Shown here one piece after another: positions 1 through 4,726 of a stretch of DNA of 6,142 nucleotides (position 1 is its first letter; each line of letters opens with the position of its first letter). Both the position numbers and the translations under genes were made by a program. The notes beneath the pieces were generated by a model. The model made no database searches and was not told the origin of the DNA. It saw only the letters and a list, made by a program, of their open reading frames with translations. The stretch is from Actinomycetes bacterium (lineage in GTDB: Bacteria > Actinomycetota > CALGFH01): assembly GCA_030152105.1 (NCBI GenBank), contig JASLIH010000137.1:1-6142 (forward strand), read 5' to 3'.

Positions 1-1
1 G

Positions 2-1351
2 GCCCTGCTCTGGGCCGACGGCGGCCCCCACCTCGTCCGGGCCGGCGCGGTCGTCCTGGCCAGCGGCGGCGCCGGCCAGCTGTTCGCCGACACCACCAAC
101 CCGCCCCTGTCCACCGGCGACGGGATCGCGGCCGCCCTCCGCGCCGGAGCGGTCCTGGCCGACATGGAGTTCGTCCAGTTCCACCCGACCGCCCTGCACC
201 TCGACGACGACCCCGATCCACCGGGGGACCACTCCGGCGGTCTCCCGGACCCCCCCCGCCCCCTCATCTCCGAGGCCATGCGCGGCGAGGGCGCGGTGCT
301 CCGCGACGGCGACGGGTCGCCGGTCATGGCCGGCGTCCACCCTCTCGGCGACCTGGCCCCCCGCGACGTCGTCACCCGGGCCGTCGCCGCCCGCATGGCC
401 GCCACCGGAGCCAGGCACCTGTGGCTCGACGCCACCGGCATCCCCGCCGACCACCTGGAGCGCCGCTTCCCCACCATCCTGGCCCGCTGCCGCGCCGCCG
501 GCATCGACCCCTCCCGCCAGCCGATCCCGGTCTCACCCGCCGCCCACTACCTGATGGGCGGCGTCCTCACCGACCTCGACGGCCGCACCAGCCTCCCCGG
601 CCTGTACGCCGTCGGCGAAGCCGCCTGCACCGGCGTCCACGGCGCCAACCGCCTCGCCTCGAACTCCCTCCTTGAGGGCGTCGTCTTCGCCGCCCGCATC
701 GGCCGGGCCCTCGCCGAACCCTCCGATCCGGGCGGGCTCTGGGTCGAGGGCGTATGGAGCGGAAGTACCAGTAGCGGGGGTGTAGGGGCTCTGGCCGTCG
801 GACCCGCGGCCACCGGCCCTGCGGCCACCGGCCCTGCGGTCGCGGGGGCTGTGGTCGCGGGGGCTGTGGACAACCCCGGGCAGCCCGTTCCCGGGTTCGG
901 CTACGCTCCCCCACCGGGGGACCCGTCAGCGGGGGGTCGGGGTGATGCGCGTCCCAGGATGCGGGATGGGACAGCGGTGGATGAGGGTGGAACATGGCCC
1001 GGAGGGGCGGCTGTGGTGAGGGCACGGCTGCGGCGGGTGATGACCGACCGGGTCGGGGTGGTGCGGTCGGGGGAGGGGCTGGCCGCGGCCATTGCCGAGC
1101 TGGAACGGCTCAACGTCGACCTGGGCGACCCGGGGCCTGAGGTGTTCGAGGCGGCCAACCTGGTCCAGCTGGGCCGGGCCGTGGCCGAGCTGGCGGCCCG
1201 GCGCGAGGAGTCGAGGGGCGGTCACTGGCGGTCCGACCACCCGGCGCCGGTCGAGGCCTGGCGGGTCCGCCAGACCCTGACCAGGTCGCCCGACGGTGGC
1301 CTGGACACCGGCCTCCTGGCCGTCCCGGCGGCGGAAGAGGCGCACCGGTGA
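2..1351 (+). CDS. nadB: L-aspartate oxidase NadB (5'-partial)
   Basis: FAD-dependent enzyme that oxidises L-aspartate to iminoaspartate, the first step of bacterial de novo NAD synthesis; it is cytosolic and works with NadA. The frame is open from base 2, giving 449 residues; about 180 N-terminal residues with the dinucleotide-binding glycine motif lie outside the window. Counting from base 2, I see LASGGAG then STGDGIAAALRAGA (FAD domain), QFHPTAL with H61, SEAMRGEG with E91, LAPRD with R121, PAAHY with H182 and GANRLASNS with R217. These align with E. coli H244, E260, R290, H351 and R386, and from E91 to R217 the spacing is identical. The C-terminal helical domain (about 343-420) has DRVGVVRS, ANLVQL and EESRGGHW. 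A linker of about 100 residues (about 238-340), rich in Gly, Ala and Pro, separates the two domains and is much longer than usual. The closest alternative, a succinate dehydrogenase/fumarate reductase flavoprotein, is unlikely given the C-terminal motifs and the adjacent nadC. Confidence 0.97.
   Translation, partial: ALLWADGGPHLVRAGAVVLASGGAGQLFADTTNPPLSTGDGIAAALRAGAVLADMEFVQFHPTALHLDDDPDPPGDHSGGLPDPPRPLISEAMRGEGAVLRDGDGSPVMAGVHPLGDLAPRDVVTRAVAARMAATGARHLWLDATGIPADHLERRFPTILARCRAAGIDPSRQPIPVSPAAHYLMGGVLTDLDGRTSLPGLYAVGEAACTGVHGANRLASNSLLEGVVFAARIGRALAEPSDPGGLWVEGVWSGSTSSGGVGALAVGPAATGPAATGPAVAGAVVAGAVDNPGQPVPGFGYAPPPGDPSAGGRGDARPRMRDGTAVDEGGTWPGGAAVVRARLRRVMTDRVGVVRSGEGLAAAIAELERLNVDLGDPGPEVFEAANLVQLGRAVAELAARREESRGGHWRSDHPAPVEAWRVRQTLTRSPDGGLDTGLLAVPAAEEAHR
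791..880 (+). repeat. 15-bp minisatellite inside the nadB linker
   Basis: Six consecutive 15-bp units in the nadB reading frame. Units 806-820 and 821-835 are identical (gcggccaccggccct). Units 836-850 and 851-865 differ only at their first two bases. The flanking units 791-805 and 866-880 are diverged. They encode the pentapeptides LAVGP, AATGP, AATGP, AVAGA, VVAGA and VDNPG. The period is a multiple of three, so copy-number change would leave the enzyme in frame. The array sits in the interdomain linker, away from the catalytic residues. Confidence 0.85.
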
Positions 1352-1471
1352 CCATCGCCCTGCACATCCGGCCGGCGGCGGAAATGGCGCGCCGGTGATC
1401 ATCGCTCGGCGCCTCCCGGCCCACGGCGGAGATGGCGCGCCGGTGACCGTCGTCCCGCACATCCGGCTCGC
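1330..1471. repeat. Three tandem imperfect 47-48 bp repeats between nadB and nadC
   Basis: Copies lie at 1330-1376 (47 bp), 1377-1424 (48 bp) and 1425-1471 (47 bp). Each begins ggcgg, then has a ggcgc core and ccggtga; the shared core of copies 2 and 3 is atggcgcgccggtga. Copies 1 and 3 match at about 38 of 47 positions, including cacatccggc near the end. Copy 1 contains the last codons and the TGA stop of nadB, and the same TGA recurs at 1396 and 1444. The block fills almost all of the 138-base gap up to nadC. I see no protein-coding or transposase signal in it. It could be a local duplication of the gene end or a dispersed intergenic repeat family; the sequence cannot tell which. Confidence 0.8.
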
Positions 1472-1489
1472 GACCCTGGAGGGGAGACG

Positions 1490-2383
1490 ATGACTGTCGG
1501 GTTGCCCGCTGGGGCGTTGACGTTGGCTGTTCGGGTTGCGCTGGATGAGGACCTGGGGGCTGAGGGGGACCCGACGAGTCGGCTGCTGGGGGCTCGGGCG
1601 GAGGCGCTGCTGGTGGCCCGGGGGCCGGGGGTGGTGGCGGGGCTGCCGGCGGTCGACGTGGTGCTGGCTGAGGTGCGGGAGCGGCTGCGGCTGGGGCCGG
1701 CGGCGTTCCGGCCTGAGGTGGCTGACAGCGCGCCGGTGGAGGCGGGGGCGGTCCTGGGGCACTTTGCCGGGCCGGCCAGGGTGCTGCTGGCGGCGGAGCG
1801 GACCATGCTGAACTTCCTCGGGCACCTGTCGGGGGTGGCCACCCTGACGGCGGCCTTTGTCGAGGCGGTGGCCGGCACCGGCGCCGTGGTCCGCGACACC
1901 CGCAAGACCACGCCCGGGCTCCGCTACCTGGAGAAGTACGCCGTCCGCTGCGGCGGGGGGGCCAACCACCGCATGGGGCTGTACGACGCGCTGCTGGTCA
2001 AGGACAACCACATCCGGGCGGCGGGGACCCTGCGCCGGGCCGTCGAGGCGGCCCGGGCGGCCGGGCCCGGCCTGCCCCTGGAGGTCGAGGTCGAGACCCT
2101 CGACCAGGTCGCCGAGGCCCTCGACCTGGGCTGCGACCTGCTGCTGCTCGACAACATGGAGCTGGAGGCGATGGCCGAGGCGGTGAAGGTCTGCGGCAGG
2201 CGGGCCCGCACCGAGGCGTCGGGCGGCGTCACCCTGGAACGGGCCAGGGCGGTGGCCGAGACCGGGGTCGACTTCCTGGCCGTGGGGGCGCTCACCCACT
2301 CGGCGCCGTCGCTGGACATCGCCCTGGACTGGGAGGGCGGGGGGCCCGGGGGCCTCACGCCAAGGGCCCCGGAGGGAGGTTGA
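1490..2383 (+). CDS. nadC: Nicotinate-nucleotide pyrophosphorylase (quinolinate phosphoribosyltransferase) NadC
   Basis: Converts quinolinate and PRPP to nicotinate mononucleotide, CO2 and pyrophosphate, the third step of de novo NAD synthesis; a cytosolic, usually dimeric enzyme. At 297 residues it is slightly longer than the usual 280-290, because of a Gly/Pro-rich tail after residue 282. Motifs in order: EDLGAEGDPTS (20-30), the AERTMLNFLGHLSG helix with R104, DTRKTTPG (136-143) with R138 and K139, GGANHR with H160 and R161, LVKDNHI with K171, EVEVET with E200, LLLDNM with D221, and EASGGV with GVDFLAVGALTHSA. These are the known quinolinate- and PRPP-binding positions of the family, and all are present. 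The ATG is supported by GGAGGGGA at 1478-1485; the GGAGG core lies 7 bases upstream. The first 85 or so codons use more GCT, GTT and GGG than the rest of the gene. The gene ends 2 bases before the coaX start preferred here. Confidence 0.98.
   Translation: MTVGLPAGALTLAVRVALDEDLGAEGDPTSRLLGARAEALLVARGPGVVAGLPAVDVVLAEVRERLRLGPAAFRPEVADSAPVEAGAVLGHFAGPARVLLAAERTMLNFLGHLSGVATLTAAFVEAVAGTGAVVRDTRKTTPGLRYLEKYAVRCGGGANHRMGLYDALLVKDNHIRAAGTLRRAVEAARAAGPGLPLEVEVETLDQVAEALDLGCDLLLLDNMELEAMAEAVKVCGRRARTEASGGVTLERARAVAETGVDFLAVGALTHSAPSLDIALDWEGGGPGGLTPRAPEGG
2371..2379 (+). promoter_or_regulatory. Shine-Dalgarno that decides the coaX start
   Basis: The sequence ggagggagg lies inside the last codons of nadC. 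Its second GGAGG (2375-2379) is 6 bases before GTG 2386, a normal spacing. Relative to the alternative TTG at 2380, which overlaps the nadC TGA, that GGAGG would have no spacing and the first GGAGG only 4 bases. The spacing and the family N-terminus (M-L-L-A-x-D-V) both favour 2386. Confidence 0.6.
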
Positions 2384-2385
2384 CG

Positions 2386-3201
2386 GTGCTGCTCGCGGTG
2401 GACGTCGGCAACACCGAGATCACCATCGGGGTGTTCCAGGGCGGCGAGCTGGCCCAGCACTGGCGGGCCGCCACCGTCGCCGAGCGGACCGCCGACGAGC
2501 ATGCCCTGCTGCTGGGTGGGTTCCTCGGCCAGGAGGGGCTGGGACTGGGGGACGCCACCGGGGTGGTGATCTCCTCGGTGGTGCCGCGGCTCACCCAGGC
2601 CCTGCGCGAGATGGTCCGGCGCTACTGCGAGGTGGAGCCGCTGGTGATCGAGCCGGGTATCCGCACCGGGCTGCCCATCCTCACCGACAACCCGCGCGAG
2701 GTCGGGGCCGACCGGGTGGTCAACGCGATCGCCGCCTACGCCGCCTTCGGGGGGCCGGTGGTGGTGGTCGACTTCGGCACGGCGACCACCTTCGACGCCG
2801 TCTCCGAGCGGGGCGAGCACCTGGGCGCGGCCATCGCCCCCGGCATCCAGATCTCCATGAACGCCCTGGTCGAGCGGACCGCCCAGCTGCGCCGGGTCGA
2901 GCTGGTGGCGCCCCGGTCGGTGATCGGCAAGAACACCGTCGAGAGCCTCCAGGCCGGTGCCATCTGGGGCTTCGCCGGGCAGGTCGACGGGATCGTCCGC
3001 CGCATGGTGGCCGAGCTGGGCGGCACCGCCACCGTGGTCGCCACCGGCGGGCTGGCCGGGGCGGTGCTGGAGGCCTGCGAGACCGTCCAGCGCCACGAGC
3101 CCTGGCTCACCCTCCACGGCCTGCGGATCATCTGGGACCGGAACCTCGACGGAGGGCCCGGGGGGCACAAGCCGGGCTCCGCGGAGCACCGCGATGGCTG
3201 A
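2386..3201 (+). CDS. coaX: Type III pantothenate kinase CoaX
   Basis: ATP-dependent phosphorylation of pantothenate to 4'-phosphopantothenate, the first committed step of CoA synthesis; a cytosolic ASKHA-fold enzyme that, unlike type I enzymes, is not feedback-inhibited by CoA. With GTG 2386 as start it has 271 residues, slightly above the usual 255-265. It opens MLLAVDVGNTEITIG, matching the phosphate-binding N-terminus of the family. Further motifs are EPGIRTGLPILTDNP, VGADRVVNAIAAY with the catalytic-type Asp (about 109), VVDFGTATTFD (about 128-137), GAAIAPGIQ, IGKNTVESLQAG, and VATGGLAG near the adenine-binding end. It finishes with LTLHGLRIIWDRN plus a 16-residue low-complexity tail. The DFGTATTFD segment is intact, unlike the degenerate equivalent in the M. 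tuberculosis homologue as I recall it, so activity is expected. TTG 2380 (two extra residues) is the alternative start. Packing against nadC suggests a shared transcript and coupled translation. Confidence 0.96.
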   Translation: MLLAVDVGNTEITIGVFQGGELAQHWRAATVAERTADEHALLLGGFLGQEGLGLGDATGVVISSVVPRLTQALREMVRRYCEVEPLVIEPGIRTGLPILTDNPREVGADRVVNAIAAYAAFGGPVVVVDFGTATTFDAVSERGEHLGAAIAPGIQISMNALVERTAQLRRVELVAPRSVIGKNTVESLQAGAIWGFAGQVDGIVRRMVAELGGTATVVATGGLAGAVLEACETVQRHEPWLTLHGLRIIWDRNLDGGPGGHKPGSAEHRDG

Positions 3202-3820
3202 GCGGTTGCCGCGGCCGGACCGGGTCGAGGGGCGGGCGCTGTCGCCGCGGTCGTTCCGGCCGTTCGGGATCGAGGCGGTCATGCTCGGCCCGCCGACGAC
3301 CCAGGAGGGGCTGGTCCGGCGTGAGGGCGTCGCCGTGTGGCGACGCATGGCCGAGCACGGGCCGGTGTTCGACCGGCTGGCCGCGACGGCCGCGGTCGAC
3401 CCGGACGGCCTGCTGCCGGTCCGGGTGGTGGTGGCCGCCACCCCGGCCAGGGACCGGGCCATGCGTGTCCCGGCGATCGGCGACCGCGCCGCCCGGGTCG
3501 AGGCCGCCAGCGAGCCGCCGCCCCCGGCCGGCTGGCTCCTCCTGGTCGACGAAGGCCCCGGCGAGACCTGGCTGTACCTGCCCGAGGAGGACCGCCCGGC
3601 CGCCGCCCTCGCCGCCTTCCTCGGCCGCCGCGGGCGCACCGACTTCGCCCGCGCCCGCCGGCGCTCCGGCGTCGGCAGCCTGGCCAGCCTCGGCCTCCTC
3701 ATGGGCCTGTTCCTGGTGATCTACGGCAGCGCCCTCAGCCTCGGCCCCCCCGGCCAGCTCGCCGGCGCCGCGATCATCGTGGCCGCGCTCGCCGCATTGT
3801 TGGCGGCGAGGCCGCGGTAG
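3194..3820 (+). CDS. Hypothetical protein with two C-terminal membrane helices
   Basis: I do not recognise the family. From ATG 3194 it has 208 residues. Residues 1-160 are soluble, rich in Arg, Pro and Ala, and include the stretch GLLPVRVVVAATP and a Pro-rich turn followed by GWLLLVDEGPGETWLYLPEED. Two hydrophobic segments follow, about 162-181 (SLASLGLLMGLFLVIYG) and 188-206 (LAGAAIIVAALAALLAA), joined by a short Gly/Pro loop. The cluster RARRRS just before the first helix predicts, by the positive-inside rule, that the large N-terminal part faces the cytoplasm and both termini are inside. The ATG overlaps the coaX stop by 8 bases and has GGAG at 3183-3186, so coupled translation is likely. 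The frame is open further upstream, but only inside coaX. ATG 3281 is a later alternative start. Position suggests co-expression with coaX, not a function. Confidence 0.75.
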   Translation: MAERLPRPDRVEGRALSPRSFRPFGIEAVMLGPPTTQEGLVRREGVAVWRRMAEHGPVFDRLAATAAVDPDGLLPVRVVVAATPARDRAMRVPAIGDRAARVEAASEPPPPAGWLLLVDEGPGETWLYLPEEDRPAAALAAFLGRRGRTDFARARRRSGVGSLASLGLLMGLFLVIYGSALSLGPPGQLAGAAIIVAALAALLAARPR

Positions 3821-3825
3821 GGATG

Positions 3826-3884
3826 CCGAGCGTCCAACCCCGGCCCCTGGGGGATGGGGGGGCGGGGGCCGGGGTTGGACTCGG
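3826..3884. terminator. Long perfect inverted repeat, probable terminator of the nadC-coaX unit
   Basis: The arm gtccaaccccggcccc (3832-3847) is perfectly complementary to 3865-3880, a 16-bp GC-rich stem with a 17-base loop. Four more pairs (3826-3829 with 3881-3884) can form past a two-base bulge. It begins 11 bases after the stop of the small membrane protein. There is no T-run after it, as is common for actinobacterial terminators, and the symmetry means it could act on either strand. Confidence 0.7.
3849..3874 (+). other. Putative G-quadruplex motif overlapping the terminator hairpin
   Basis: Four G-runs of 5, 7, 5 and 4 (3849-3853, 3856-3862, 3864-3868, 3871-3874) are separated by loops of 2, 1 and 2 bases. 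This meets the strict G3+N1-7 rule on the + strand. The last two runs are part of the right arm of the 3832-3880 hairpin, so the two folds are mutually exclusive in RNA. The motif is direct from sequence; folding in the cell is inference. Confidence 0.65.
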
Positions 3885-3948
3885 GGTCGCTCCACACGCC
3901 CTGGCGGGTACCGGGGCGGCCGGTCCGGGTAGCGACCCTGACGACCCG

Positions 3949-4110
3949 ACGCCGAGGTGGAGGACAGAAGTCCTCGGCGTGGCGGCGACCCAGCTTCGGG
4001 TCCGCCTGCCTGGGGATGCGGTCGTCGTCATCGGCGCGGCTCTGGCGGGGGTAGGTGGTCCCGATCGCGAGGGTCCGCCTGGAGCCAGGAAGAACACTGC
4101 GCTGGCCAGC
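3949..4110 (+). ncRNA. Candidate structured leader RNA upstream of the broken permease
   Basis: Successive hairpins fit a transcribed structured leader. ACGCCGAGG (3949-3957) pairs perfectly with 3972-3980. An alternative stem, GAGGAC (3960-3965) with GTCCTC (3970-3975) and an AGAA tetraloop, shares the 3' arm. The segments 3981-3991 and 3998-4010 pair over 11 bp with two single-base bulges. GGCTC-T-GGCGG (4038-4048) pairs with CCGCC-TG-GAGCC (4075-4086) over 10 bp. The palindrome GCTGGCCAGC is at 4101-4110. The stretch GCCAGCTAACC (4104-4114) resembles the conserved CAGCUAACC element of c-di-AMP (ydaO) riboswitches, a class that often controls APC-type transporters. However, the other ydaO signatures (GGGGAACC, GGGGUNAAU) are not found, so I do not call that class. 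High GC makes chance hairpins common. Confidence 0.3.
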
Positions 4111-4163
4111 TAACCGGGCGGTAACGGGGCGCGCGGTTCGACACCCCCATGGCGGGAACAACC

Positions 4164-4183
4164 CCTCCTCTAAGGAGGAGGTG
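4164..4183 (+). promoter_or_regulatory. Ribosome-binding site folded into a hairpin before the permease remnant
   Basis: CCTCCTC (4164-4170) pairs with GAGGAGG (4175-4181) around the loop TAAG, giving a 7-bp stem that buries the Shine-Dalgarno AAGGAGG (4172-4178). The only usable start codon near it in the permease frame is GTG 4181-4183, 2 bases after the Shine-Dalgarno, which is unusually close. The stem would mask both signals when folded. Confidence 0.45.
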
Positions 4184-4647
4184 GTCAGAGCGACCGACAG
4201 CATCGACCGCGAGCCGGACGAGCGTCAGCCCACCGGTGGCCAGGGTCACATCACCAGCATCGAGGACCCCGAGGAGACACGGCTCAACCGGGTGATCACC
4301 CGGCCGATGCTGACCTTCTTCATCCTTGGCGACATCCTCGGCGCCGGCATCTACTCGCTCACCGGCGACGTCGCCGCCAACGTGGGGCCGTGCTGGTGCT
4401 GCGGCGCGACCGGGTGGGCCACCAGCACTTCACCGCCCCGAGGTTCCTGCCCTTCGTGGGCGCGGCCGTCGGCCTGGTGTTCCTGCTGCCCATCGACCGG
4501 ACGGCCGAGATCTACCGCACGGCCGTCCTCCTGCTGCTGGGCGGCCTCGCCCTCTGGGCGGTCAACTTCCTCGTCACCCGGCGCACCGGCACCGTGGTCG
4601 CCGAGCAGGACCTGACCATCGGCCCCGGGGACGACGACCGGCCCTGA
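4181..4647 (+). pseudogene. APC-superfamily (amino acid) permease remnant with large internal deletion and frameshift
   Basis: From GTG 4181 the frame encodes a polar N-terminus and then RLNRVITRPMLTFFILGDIL, followed by GAGIYSLTGDVAANVG. This is the start of an APC permease, including helix 1 with its G-x-G substrate-binding break (GAGIY). Homology stops at about 4387. The same frame then reads a Cys/Ser/Trp-rich shadow peptide to a stop at 4615. From about 4387 a second frame (-1) reads AVLVLRRDRVGHQHFTAPRF, then a hydrophobic stretch (FVGAAVGLVFLL) and a last helix (TAVLLLLGGLALWAVNFLVT), ending at TGA 4645-4647. That matches the C-terminal end of such permeases. About 69 plus 86 codons remain of an expected 450-500, so roughly ten helices are missing. 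No insertion sequence is seen at the joint. A genuine deletion is most likely; an assembly misjoin cannot be excluded. Substrate unknown. Confidence 0.8.
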
Positions 4648-4658
4648 GCCGGGCCGGT
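4637..4658. terminator. GC-rich hairpin at the end of the permease remnant
   Basis: ACCGGCCC (4637-4644) pairs perfectly with GGGCCGGT (4651-4658). The 6-base loop TGAGCC contains the stop codon of the C-terminal permease fragment. There is no T-run. It probably served as the permease terminator and would insulate lysS. Confidence 0.45.
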
Positions 4659-4676
4659 GCGCGGGCGGCCCTCGGG

Positions 4677-4682
4677 TAGCAT
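4677..4682 (+). promoter_or_regulatory. Candidate -10 element for lysS
   Basis: TAGCAT in the context gggtagcatgcggg resembles the TAnnnT -10 hexamer of housekeeping sigma promoters and lies 45 bases before the lysS GTG. No recognisable -35 is present at the expected distance; that position falls in the hairpin at 4637-4658. Weak by sequence, but positioned just after the previous unit ends. Confidence 0.35.
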
Positions 4683-4692
4683 GCGGGCTTGA

Positions 4693-4715
4693 AGGACAGA
4701 CATCCTCCCGAGGAG
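4693..4715 (+). promoter_or_regulatory. lysS leader with competing short pairings around the Shine-Dalgarno
   Basis: AGGAG (4711-4715) is the only plausible Shine-Dalgarno for GTG 4727, at a rather long 11-base spacing. CTCC (4705-4708) can pair with GGAG (4712-4715), and the overlapping TCCT (4703-4706) can instead pair with AGGA (4693-4696). The two pairings exclude each other. The stems are only 4 bp, so a regulatory role is speculative. Confidence 0.3.
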
Positions 4716-4726
4716 CCGCCCGACCC

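Larger units (their letters stand above)
3821..4180. other. Gene-free intergenic stretch rich in hairpins
   Basis: A 360-base gap with no convincing gene on either strand; the open frames across it give Arg/Pro/Gly-rich shadow peptides without motifs. It holds the terminator-like hairpin and G-quadruplex motif at its left end, a series of GC-rich hairpins at 3949-4110, and the leader and ribosome-binding region of the broken permease at its right end. The G-tracts at 3849-3874 and the palindrome GCTGGCCAGC at 4101-4110 are the most conspicuous short elements. Confidence 0.7.

Noticed and set aside
1330..1471. CRISPR array
   Set aside because: There are only three diverged copies in direct head-to-tail contact, without unique spacers between them.
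926..2299. 457-residue open frame on the - strand opposite nadB and nadC
   Set aside because: It is a shadow of the + strand genes and contains low-complexity Arg/Pro/Gln-rich sequence; the recurring TGAP motif only reflects the 47-bp DNA repeats.
2380..2382. TTG 2380 as the coaX start
   Set aside because: It is too close to the Shine-Dalgarno and adds two residues before the conserved family N-terminus; kept only as an alternative.
1924..3702. 592-residue open frame on the - strand opposite nadC, coaX and the membrane protein gene
   Set aside because: Its peptide is Arg/Pro/Ser-rich without domains and lies opposite well-supported genes; long antisense frames are expected at this GC content.
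3337..4113. 258-residue + strand open frame running from the membrane protein gene into the intergenic region
   Set aside because: It is a third-frame shadow full of Arg, Pro and Gly, with no motif and no ribosome-binding site; it crosses the terminator hairpin.
4104..4114. c-di-AMP (ydaO) riboswitch as a firm call
   Set aside because: Only the CAGCTAACC-like element matches; the GGGGAACC and GGGGUNAAU elements and a convincing P1 stem were not found.
4136..4144. T-loop-like GTTCGACAC suggesting a tRNA or tmRNA end
   Set aside because: The flanking bases do not form a T-arm stem, and no acceptor, D-arm or anticodon arm can be drawn around it.
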